From Verrucomicrobiales bacterium (GTDB lineage: Bacteria > Verrucomicrobiota > Verrucomicrobiia > Verrucomicrobiales > DEV007), in NCBI GenBank assembly GCA_007123695.1, contig SLGN01000102.1, forward strand, positions 1-13,394: DNA of 13,394 bases, written 5' to 3'. The position numbers were made by a program, and so were the translations under genes. How positions within the stretch are numbered: the stretch's first letter is position 1; the number at the start of each line of letters is the position of its first letter. Positions 1-5,716 of the stretch are shown in pieces. Under the pieces are notes generated by a model. The model searched no databases and had not been told where the DNA came from. It was given only the letters and a program-made list of their open reading frames with translations.

Positions 1-477
1 GGCAACCGCGTGGAGGGCGCCCTCGTCTCCTTCGACGGCGGGGCGCACCGGCACGAGGCGAGGCTCGCCGAACTGCTGCCCCTCGTCGACGTCCTCGTCG
101 TCGCCGCCGACTTCGCCGACCGCGCCGTCGGCAGCGCCCCGCGCGACGAGCAGCTCCGCCGCCTCGCGCGGCGCGGCGCCGACCTCGTCGGGATCACCGA
201 CGGCGGCAGGGGCAGCTGGTTCCTCGAAGCGGGGCGCGAGCCCTTCCACCAGCCTGCCCTCGATCCCGGCGAGATCGTCGACACCACCGGCTGCGGCGAC
301 GTCTTCCATGGCGCCCTGCTCGCCGCGAGGGTCCGGGGCGAGAGCTGGACGGCCAGCGCCTCGATGGCCGCCGCCGCCGCCGCCCTCGCGGCAACCGCAC
401 TGGGAGGACGCGGGCGGCTCCCGACCTGGGCCGAGGCCGCCGCGTTGGCAGCGGCGCAAGGAGACGCCACGGCGTGA
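1..477 (+). CDS. PfkB-family carbohydrate kinase, C-terminal part (5' end outside window)
   Basis: The reading frame is open from base 1 and stops with TGA at 475-477, so 158 codons of the C-terminal half are visible. The PfkB (ribokinase-like) signature DTTGCGDVFHGA starts at visible residue 94. Its Asp at visible residue 100 (bases 298-300) is the expected catalytic base that activates the sugar hydroxyl, and the preceding glycines form the anion hole. GITDGGRGSWF (visible residues 64-74) is the strand-turn that precedes the ATP pocket in this family. Members phosphorylate sugars or nucleosides with ATP in the cytoplasm. The substrate cannot be read from this half; the FHGA ending is common among fructokinase and sulfofructose-kinase-like members, but that is only a hint. 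An AAGGAG motif at 458-463, near the end of the gene, may serve the next gene. The following isomerase-like gene suggests a shared sugar pathway (inference). Confidence 0.9.
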   Translation, partial: GNRVEGALVSFDGGAHRHEARLAELLPLVDVLVVAADFADRAVGSAPRDEQLRRLARRGADLVGITDGGRGSWFLEAGREPFHQPALDPGEIVDTTGCGDVFHGALLAARVRGESWTASASMAAAAAALAATALGGRGRLPTWAEAAALAAAQGDATA

Positions 478-521
478 TCGCGCTCTGTTCTCCCGCCCGC
501 GTCCGCCCTTACAGTGCAGGG

Positions 522-1373
522 ATGATTGATCGCCGCCGCCTCCTCCGCTCCTCCCTCGTTCTCGGTTCCGCCTCCCTCGCCGCCGCGAGACTGCCCCTGC
601 ATGCGGCAGACGATCTCAGCGGCCACCTCAAGAAGGCGGTGATCTTCTCCATGTTCACCGAAAAGGATCTCAGCATCCTCGACCGCTTCAAGATTCTCAA
701 AGACTGCGGCTTCGAGGGCGTGGAGGTGCGCATCAACGAAAAGGACGAGCGCAGGGCCTTCCGCGAAGCCGTCGACAAGACCGGCCTCGTCGCCCACGGC
801 GTGATGAACGCGAGCGAGCCCGACCTCGAGGAGGCCGTCTCCTTCGCCAGCGACATAGGGGCCACCTCGATCCTCTACGTTGGCCGCTACGACCGCAAGC
901 GCCCGCTCATGGAAAGCTGGCGCGAGGCGCAGGAGACCGTCCGCCGCGGACTCCCCGCCGCCGAGCGCCACGGCGTCAAGATCCTCATCGAAAACGTGTG
1001 GGCCGGTTTCTTTTTCAGCCCGCTCGACATGGAGCGCTTCGTCGACGAGATCGACCACCCCTTCTTCGGGGCCTACTACGACATCGGCAACAACGCCCGC
1101 TGGGGCGTGCCCGAGCATTGGTTCGAAATTCTCGGCGACCGCATCGGGCGTCTCCACATCAAGGAATGGGACGAGCGCAAGCACCTCGAGGAAGGGTTGC
1201 GAGCCGGCTTCTCCTCGGAGATCGGCGACGGCACCATCGACTGGGCCGCAGTGCGTGCGGGCATCGCCGCGATCGACTACCGGGGCTGGATCAGCGCCGA
1301 AGTGCGCGGCGGCGACCGCACCAGAATGGCCGAGATCTCCGAACGCATGGACCGCGTCCTCGGCCTCGGCTGA
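522..1373 (+). CDS. Tat-signal sugar isomerase/epimerase-like TIM-barrel protein
   Basis: This 283-residue protein belongs to the xylose-isomerase-like TIM-barrel superfamily (sugar phosphate isomerase/epimerase, hydroxypyruvate-isomerase-like). Residues 1-28 look like a twin-arginine signal: RRRLLRSS followed by a small hydrophobic stretch and a likely cleavage after LPLHA, so the folded enzyme is probably exported. Likely metal ligands, by family pattern, are Glu157 (in LIEN), Asp187 (in YYDIGN), His212 (in LHIKEWDE) and Glu260 (in ISAEVRGGD). The barrel begins near residue 38. I chose ATG 522 because the signal motif starts there, although GCAGGG sits directly against it. An in-frame GTG at 474 overlaps the kinase stop (GTGA) and has AAGGAG 10 bases upstream; it would add 16 residues. 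The exact substrate is unknown. Pairing with the kinase suggests carbohydrate catabolism, though one product is predicted cytoplasmic and the other exported. Confidence 0.87.
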   Translation: MIDRRRLLRSSLVLGSASLAAARLPLHAADDLSGHLKKAVIFSMFTEKDLSILDRFKILKDCGFEGVEVRINEKDERRAFREAVDKTGLVAHGVMNASEPDLEEAVSFASDIGATSILYVGRYDRKRPLMESWREAQETVRRGLPAAERHGVKILIENVWAGFFFSPLDMERFVDEIDHPFFGAYYDIGNNARWGVPEHWFEILGDRIGRLHIKEWDERKHLEEGLRAGFSSEIGDGTIDWAAVRAGIAAIDYRGWISAEVRGGDRTRMAEISERMDRVLGLG

Positions 1374-1434
1374 GAGGGCGGCGGGTGAGCAGCGGCTTCG
1401 TCGGTGGGCCGTGTCTGCGGCGCGGCGACGGTCG

Positions 1435-1457
1435 AGGGAAAAAGCGTTTTTTTCCCT
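1435..1457. repeat. 9-bp inverted repeat in the isomerase-LysR intergenic gap
   Basis: AGGGAAAAA (1435-1443) and TTTTTCCCT (1449-1457) are exact reverse complements around a 5-base loop, followed by TTT. This lies 62 bases after the isomerase stop and 56 bases before the LysR start. It could be a weak terminator for the kinase-isomerase unit or a binding site for the LysR regulator encoded next to it. The arms are A/T-rich for this genome, which fits either role. The remaining bases of the 140-bp gap show no clear promoter. Confidence 0.4.
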
Positions 1458-1513
1458 TTTCGGCGGGCCGGAAAGGAACAACCCTTCCGCTCCGTCGCCC
1501 GCTGTCCCGCCCC

Positions 1514-2407
1514 ATGCACGTCGAAACCTTCCAAGTCTTCTGCGATCTCGTCGATACCGCGAGCTTCTCCGAGGCGGCGGCACGCAACGGGATCACGCAG
1601 AGCGCGGTCAGCCAGCAGGTCCGCGCGCTGGAAGAGCGCTACGGCGTCACCCTGGTGGAGCGGGGCCGCCGGAACTTTTCGGTCACGCGCGAGGGCGAGG
1701 CCTTCCTGCGCGCCGCCCGCACGATTGTCGAAGCCTGGCAGGGGATCGGTCGAGACCTCGGAACGATGCGCGACTCGGTGACTGGCCCGCTGGTGGTGGC
1801 GACGGTCTACAGCATCGGCTTCCACGAGCTGCCGCCCTATTTGGAGGAATTCCGCCGCCTTTTCCCCGAGGTGGATTTGCAGGTCCACTACCGCCGGTCG
1901 AATCAGGTCTACAGCGACGTCTCGGAAAACCGCGCCGACCTCGGGCTCGTCGCCTACCCGCAGGAGCGCAAGGGCGTCGAAATCGAGCCAGCCTGGCGCG
2001 ACCGGCTCGTCGTGATCTGCCCTCCGGGCCATCCGCTTGCTCCGAAGACGGCGCTGGAGCTCAAGGCCATCCACGGAGAGCGCTTCATCTCCTTCGAGCC
2101 CGACCTGCCCACCCGCAAGGCCATCGATGCGATGATGGCGCAGGCCGGCGTCTCGGTGAAGGAGGTCGTCGAGTTCGACAACATCGAGACGGTGAAGCGG
2201 GGCGTGCTGATCGAAAACGCCATTTCCATCGTGCCGGGCGAGAGCGTGGCCTCGGAGGTGAAGGCGGGCACGCTGGTGCGCATCCCGATCAGGGGCACTT
2301 TCGTGTGGCGGCCTCTCGGCATCGTGCGGCGGCGCTCCAAGGCGACGACGCCGGCGATGCGCGAACTGATCGACCTGCTGAAGCGGCCCCGTCCGGAAGA
2401 GGAGTGA
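1514..2407 (+). CDS. LysR-family transcriptional regulator
   Basis: This 297-residue protein has the usual LysR length and layout. Residues 2-65 form the winged helix-turn-helix: FQVFCDLVDTASFSEAAA then ITQSAVSQQVRALEERYG, with the wing at LVERGRRNFSVTREGEAFL. A linker helix runs to about residue 88, and the inducer-binding domain starts at GPLVVATVYS (residues 91-100). The binding domain shows typical signatures such as ENRADLGLVAYP and PPGHPLA. Such proteins act as tetramers that bind their own promoter and nearby targets; the inducer is not deducible here. The ATG at 1514 places the family's conserved N-terminus correctly, but no Shine-Dalgarno sequence precedes it. The gene is alone on its strand, after the kinase-isomerase pair and convergent with the EF-G gene. 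It may regulate the preceding sugar genes (inference), but LysR targets are more often divergently oriented. Confidence 0.95.
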   Translation: MHVETFQVFCDLVDTASFSEAAARNGITQSAVSQQVRALEERYGVTLVERGRRNFSVTREGEAFLRAARTIVEAWQGIGRDLGTMRDSVTGPLVVATVYSIGFHELPPYLEEFRRLFPEVDLQVHYRRSNQVYSDVSENRADLGLVAYPQERKGVEIEPAWRDRLVVICPPGHPLAPKTALELKAIHGERFISFEPDLPTRKAIDAMMAQAGVSVKEVVEFDNIETVKRGVLIENAISIVPGESVASEVKAGTLVRIPIRGTFVWRPLGIVRRRSKATTPAMRELIDLLKRPRPEEE

Positions 2408-2467
2408 GGCCGGGCGTTTCCCCGGATGCGGATCCGGCGGGCGTGGGGCGGGGGAAGCGGGAACGAA

Positions 2468-2498
2468 AAAGGGGCCGGGTGTGCTTCCCGGCCCCTTT
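2468..2498 (-). terminator. Strong rho-independent terminator of EF-G, shared with LysR
   Basis: AAAGGGGCCGGG (2468-2479) and CCCGGCCCCTTT (2487-2498) are perfect 12-bp complements around a 7-base loop. Read on the - strand the hairpin ends in five T residues, the classical intrinsic terminator shape, 53 bases after the EF-G stop. On the + strand the run is only TTT, so it terminates the convergent LysR gene less well. Position between two convergent stops (2407 and 2551) supports a bidirectional role. Confidence 0.88.
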
Positions 2499-2550
2499 GC
2501 GTCCCGTCGCCCGCGAAGAGGCGCCGGGCGTGGGTTCTGGTGGCGGCAGA

Positions 2551-4647
2551 TCAGCGAGCCGCGTCGGCGGCGGCCTTGGCGGCGGCGGCCTTGGCGATGA
2601 TGTCGTCGGAGATATTCCGCGGACAGGGCGCGTAGTGGGAGAACTCCATCGAGAACTGCCCGCGGCCCGAAGTCATGGTACGGAGGTCGCCGATGTATCC
2701 GAACATCTCGCTGAGAGGGGCGTCGGCCTTGACGCGCACGCCGGTGGGCGTGCTGTCCTGCGACTTGATCATGCCACGGCGGCGGTTGAGGTCGCCGATG
2801 ACGTCGCCGACGTGGTTGTCGGGCGTGAAGACATCGATCTTCATGATCGGCTCGAGGATCTGCGGGGCGCACTTGGGAATGGTCTGGCGGTAGCCCGCCT
2901 TGGCCGCGACCTCGAAGGCGATGGCCGAGGAATCGACCGCGTGGAAGCCCCCGTCGAGCAGCGTGACCTTGAAGTCGAGGAGGGGGTAGCCGGCGAGGGT
3001 TCCCTTTTCCTTGGAAAGGCGGAAGCCCTTTTCGATGGCCGGCCAGAACTCCTTCGGCACGTTGCCGCCGACGACCTTCGACTCGAAGACGAAGCCGGTT
3101 CCCGCCTCGCCAGGTTCGATCGTGTAGTCGATCTTGCCGTATTGGCCGGAACCACCGGACTGTTTCTTGTGGGTGTAGGAGTCGGTCATCGGCTTGGTGA
3201 TGGTCTCGCGGTAGGCGACCTGGGGGGCGCCTACCTCGACCTCGACCTTGTGGGTGCGCTTGAGAATGTCCACCTTGATGTCGAGGTGGAGCTCGCCCAT
3301 GCCCTTGAGGATGGTCTCGCCCGTCTCGACGTCGGTCTCGACGTGGAACGAGGGGTCCTCGCGCACCATCTTGGCGATGGCTTCACTGAGCTTTTCCGAG
3401 GCACTCTTGTCCTTGGGCGCGACGGCGATGGAGATGACCGGATCCGGGAAGACCATCGGCTCGAGGGTGGCGGGATCCTTCTGGTCGCAGAGGGTGTGGC
3501 CGGTCTGGACGTTCTTGAGACCGACGAGAGCAACGATGTCGCCGGCTTGGGCGCCGTCGAGGTCCTCGCGCGAGTTCGCGTGCATTTCGACGATGCGTCC
3601 GACGCGCTCGGTCTTGCCGGTGAAGGTGTTGAGAATCGAGTCGCCCTTGACCAGCTTGCCGGAGTAGACCCGGGTGAAGGTGAGGGCACCGTACTGGTCG
3701 TCCATGATCTTGAAGGCGAGGGCGCGCAGGGGGGCGTCGGGGGTGACGACGGCGAACTTGCCGGTCTCGTTGCCCTCGAGATCGACTTCGGGCTGCGGAG
3801 GCACTTCGGTGGGGTTGGGCAGATAATCGACGACGGCGTCGAGGATGAGCTGCATGCCCTTGTTCTTGAACGCCGATCCGCAGAACGTGGGGAAGAAGCT
3901 AAGGTCGATGGTGCCCTTGCGGATGCAGCGCTTGAGGGTCTCGACATCGGGCTCGACGCCCTCGAGGTAGGCCTCCATGACCTCGTCGTCCTGCTCCACG
4001 GCGGTCTCGACGAGCTCCGCGCGGTATTGCTCTACCTTCTCCTTCATGTCCTCGGGGATGGCCTCGATCTTGTAGTTCTCGGGCTGTCCGGAATCGTCCC
4101 AGATCCAGGCCTCGCGGGTGAGGAGATCGACGATGCCCTTGAACTGGTCCTCGATGCCGATGGGCAGGACCATGACGAGGGGCTTGGCCCCGAGCACGGT
4201 CTTGATCTGCTCGACGACGCGGTAGAAGTCAGCTCCGATGCGGTCGAGCTTGTTCACGAAGATGAGGCGTGAGACTTTCGAGTCGTTGGCGTAGCGCCAG
4301 TTCGTCTCGGACTGGGGTTCGACTCCGCCGGATCCGCAGAAGACGCCGATGCCGCCGTCGAGGACCTTGAGGGAGCGGTAGACTTCGATGGTGAAGTCGA
4401 CGTGCCCCGGGGTGTCGATGATGTTGAAGCGGTGGTCCTTCCAGAAGCAGGTGGTGGCGGCGGACTGGATCGTGATGCCACGCTCCTTTTCCTGGTCCAT
4501 GAAGTCGGTCGTGGCAGCGCCGTCGTGGACCTCCCCGAGCTTGTGGATCTTGCCGGTGAGCTTGAGGATGCGCTCCGTGGTGGTGGTCTTGCCGGCATCG
4601 ACGTGGGCGAAGATGCCGATGTTGCGGTATTTGGAGAGGTCTGTCAT
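2551..4647 (-). CDS. fusA: Translation elongation factor G, EF-G2-like subtype
   Basis: The 698-residue product is a full-length EF-G, the GTPase that drives tRNA-mRNA translocation on the ribosome and ribosome recycling. G-domain motifs are all present: AHVDAGKT (14-21), RGIT (56-59), DTPGH with catalytic His82 (78-82) and NKLD (132-135). Domains II to V follow without a break, including GMGELHLDI and the domain IV loop [12 protein letters not shown]. The C-terminus ends in a short Ala/Lys-rich tail. Features such as [18 protein letters not shown] and [11 protein letters not shown] match, from memory, the second EF-G type found in marine gammaproteobacteria rather than the str-operon copy. 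No rpsL, rpsG or tuf flank it. ATG 4647 was chosen because [12 protein letters not shown] is the standard N-terminus; an upstream in-frame ATG at 4713 would add 22 unlikely residues. No Shine-Dalgarno sequence is visible. Whether it is the only EF-G of the genome cannot be told. Confidence 0.97.
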   Translation of the reverse strand: MTDLSKYRNIGIFAHVDAGKTTTTERILKLTGKIHKLGEVHDGAATTDFMDQEKERGITIQSAATTCFWKDHRFNIIDTPGHVDFTIEVYRSLKVLDGGIGVFCGSGGVEPQSETNWRYANDSKVSRLIFVNKLDRIGADFYRVVEQIKTVLGAKPLVMVLPIGIEDQFKGIVDLLTREAWIWDDSGQPENYKIEAIPEDMKEKVEQYRAELVETAVEQDDEVMEAYLEGVEPDVETLKRCIRKGTIDLSFFPTFCGSAFKNKGMQLILDAVVDYLPNPTEVPPQPEVDLEGNETGKFAVVTPDAPLRALAFKIMDDQYGALTFTRVYSGKLVKGDSILNTFTGKTERVGRIVEMHANSREDLDGAQAGDIVALVGLKNVQTGHTLCDQKDPATLEPMVFPDPVISIAVAPKDKSASEKLSEAIAKMVREDPSFHVETDVETGETILKGMGELHLDIKVDILKRTHKVEVEVGAPQVAYRETITKPMTDSYTHKKQSGGSGQYGKIDYTIEPGEAGTGFVFESKVVGGNVPKEFWPAIEKGFRLSKEKGTLAGYPLLDFKVTLLDGGFHAVDSSAIAFEVAAKAGYRQTIPKCAPQILEPIMKIDVFTPDNHVGDVIGDLNRRRGMIKSQDSTPTGVRVKADAPLSEMFGYIGDLRTMTSGRGQFSMEFSHYAPCPRNISDDIIAKAAAAKAAADAAR

Positions 4648-4682
4648 CGAACTGGAGTGTGGGGTTGAACCGTTTTTGGAGC

Positions 4683-4713
4683 GGTATAGTTGTTCAAACC
4701 CGCCCGATGGCAA
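4683..4713 (-). promoter_or_regulatory. Possible sigma-70-type promoter for EF-G
   Basis: On the - strand TTGCCA (4713-4708) is followed after 19 bases by TATACC (4688-4683), giving a start about 30 bases before the EF-G ATG. The -35 and -10 match consensus at four positions each, but the spacer is two bases longer than ideal. It is the best promoter-like pair upstream of this gene by eye. Confidence 0.3.
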
Positions 4714-4714
4714 C

Positions 4715-4726
4715 CCGGAATTCCGG
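4715..4726. promoter_or_regulatory. Perfect 12-bp palindrome upstream of the EF-G promoter
   Basis: CCGGAATTCCGG is a perfect palindrome lying one base upstream of the proposed EF-G -35 box. The position is that of an operator or activator site, but no family of regulator is indicated, and one such palindrome can arise by chance. Confidence 0.3.
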
Positions 4727-4829
4727 CAGGGGTGGATTATTCGACGGGCGGGTGGCCGACTGCGGTGGGAGCGAAACCTGCTCGGAAAGCTCCGAATCCG
4801 GGCCCGCCCCTGCCTTTATCAAGTAGCGT

Positions 4830-4851
4830 AGCCCCCTCTGGCATGGGGGCT
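4830..4851. repeat. Small GC hairpin downstream of the cytochrome remnant
   Basis: AGCCCCC (4830-4836) and GGGGGCT (4845-4851) pair over a loop of 8 bases. It sits 23 bases beyond the stop of the degenerate cytochrome fragment on the - strand. It could be that gene's relic terminator, although no T-run follows on either strand. Confidence 0.35.
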
Positions 4852-4873
4852 TCCCCGAACTCCGCGACTGGTC

Positions 4874-5040
4874 TCAGTCCCCGAGGAAAGGGTGCGAGGA
4901 GCGCTCCGGGTTGCGGGACAGGGGCGTTGCGAGTCCCAATCGGAGTTCGAGGACCGTGGCAGGTTCGAGAAGGAGGTAGCGCAGCCCCTCGTCGCCGCCC
5001 AGTCACCCGGAGAGCCGTTCGAGTGATCGATGGCCTCGGT
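4874..5040 (-). pseudogene. Decayed 3' fragment of a cytochrome c gene, paralogue of the gene at 5717-7108
   Basis: On the - strand, bases 4996-4874 read as 40 residues and a TGA. They align without gaps to residues 412-449 of the intact tetraheme cytochrome: GDEGLRYLLLEP against GNEGLRRILLDP, then RLGLATPLSRNPE against RPGLATRMPRYPE. I count 19 identities in 38 positions. Bases 5040-4999 continue the similarity in another frame (TEAID and SNGSPGDW against TERLPP and DGVSGRIG), so there is a frameshift of 2 bases at 4997-4998. The heme-ligand Met of MPRYPE is replaced by Leu. No CXXCH motif or start codon is present upstream; similarity fades by about 5070, and repeats begin at 5096. The same similarity is visible at DNA level between about 4897-5025 and 5775-5900. 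This is a dead remnant of a second gene, not a functional CDS. What is seen is the alignment; the duplication history is inference. Confidence 0.65.
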
Positions 5041-5095
5041 CCCGTCGCCCCTGGATCGGGAGCCGCGCCCCAGCGAGCCGGAAGAGGGCAGCCGA

Positions 5096-5161
5096 AGAAT
5101 GAAAATCCAGGCGAGAATGAAAATCCAGGCGTATAGGCGAGAATGAAAATCCAGGCGTATA
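5096..5161. repeat. Tandem direct repeats: 18-bp unit in three copies, 26-bp period in two
   Basis: The 18-mer AGAATGAAAATCCAGGCG occurs exactly at 5096-5113, 5114-5131 and 5140-5157. The last two copies belong to two perfect adjacent 26-bp units (5110-5135 and 5136-5161) that begin GGCGAGAATG and end GGCGTATA. The array lies at the boundary between the GC-rich cytochrome remnant and an AT-rich patch. Short repeats with variable spacing at a composition boundary resemble the multiple terminal repeats of IS21-type elements, but no transposase or opposite end is seen here, so that remains a guess. Confidence 0.85.
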
Positions 5162-5420
5162 ATTATTGAATCCGGATTTTTGGGGTGGTCAACTCATGTC
5201 ATGAATGCAAGGAATGAATTGCATTAAATTCTCACGCCGGGGAGAGAAATTTATCGCTGCATTCTATGCGTTGCCGAGATGTTAATTGTTCCGTTAAAAG
5301 CGGGGGATATTGCTTAGAAGCAGGCTTATTATAATGTTTTTCAGGTCGCCTCATTCTGTGATCTTCGATGGGTGAAGCAGGGCGGATTTCCTATCCTCGA
5401 AAGAGAATTTACCACTGCGT
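5162..5420. other. AT-rich non-coding patch, probably foreign or an insertion scar
   Basis: Hand counting gives 71 G+C in the 180 bases 5161-5340, far below the neighbouring genes. No credible open frame lies in it. It contains a 7-bp inverted repeat, AATGCAA (5204-5210) and TTGCATT (5219-5225), a near-palindrome TGCTTAGAAGCA (5311-5322), and an exact TATAAT at 5330-5335 whose nearest -35-like hexamer TTGCTT (5310-5315) is only 14 bases away, too short for a good promoter. The low GC, absence of genes and flanking direct repeats suggest a relic of mobile DNA (inference). Confidence 0.5.
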
Positions 5421-5716
5421 CTCCTGCGTCGCTGAGCGGCATTTGGTTCCCGGGCGGGCGGTGATGTTTGCGGGATCTTCTGCAATCTCGAAGATTCCTG
5501 CTATCCCGAGGTCTTGCGCACTGCTTGCCGGGCCGTTCAAACGGGGGGTCACGATTGGGGCGTTGTGTCCGCGCGGGGACAGGGGCGGTTCGGACGTGGA
5601 ATTCCCTGGTCGGCAGCAAACTCTTCGCGCCCACGCTGGCGGAGAGCGGGCAGAACGACAATCATCGCGACGATGTCCCGAGGTCGAACAAACTGCGCAC
5701 TGGCGAAGTCCGCCGG
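5421..5716. other. Intergenic region downstream of the cytochrome gene; no assignable gene
   Basis: This stretch is intermediate in GC content. Open frames exist in several directions, but none has a recognisable domain, start context or neighbour-like codon pattern. Only small symmetric elements are seen: CCGTT and AACGG separated by CA (5534-5545), and TGTCC paired with GGACA (5566-5581). No convincing terminator for the cytochrome gene was found. Confidence 0.4.

Noticed and set aside
1277..2872. A 531-codon - strand open frame opposite LysR
   Set aside because: It covers the LysR gene, the terminator and the EF-G 3' end with an Arg/His/Ala-rich product; it would have to read through the strong terminator hairpin.
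880..4272. A 1130-codon open frame on the + strand crossing isomerase, LysR and the antisense of EF-G
   Set aside because: It overlaps three clear genes in other frames, has no recognisable domain and changes composition at each gene boundary, so it is a codon-bias shadow.
4744..4816. A possible structured RNA or riboswitch, from GGGCGGG/CCCGCCC and small internal hairpins
   Set aside because: The outer stem encloses 50 bases and the sequence matches no riboswitch core that I know; in GC-rich spacer such pairing is expected by chance.
4958..4976. A GGTTCGA T-loop-like motif suggesting a tRNA
   Set aside because: The flanking bases do not form a 5-bp T-stem and no acceptor or anticodon arm is found. 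The stretch is explained by the cytochrome remnant.
5281..5300. An integron attC-like core (GTTAATT)
   Set aside because: It does not fit the GTTRRRY core, has no inverse core partner, and no integrase or cassette array is present.
5390..5450. Similarity to the widespread 'accacagagacgcagag' type intergenic repeat near 5410-5435
   Set aside because: Only short GCGTCTC/CTGCGTCGC pieces resemble it and the periodicity is absent, so I could not support the call.
5341..5661. A 106-codon - strand open frame and a 218-codon + strand frame in the intergenic region
   Set aside because: They are rich in Arg/Pro/Ser, have no domain and no ribosome site, and the + strand frame runs antisense into the cytochrome gene.
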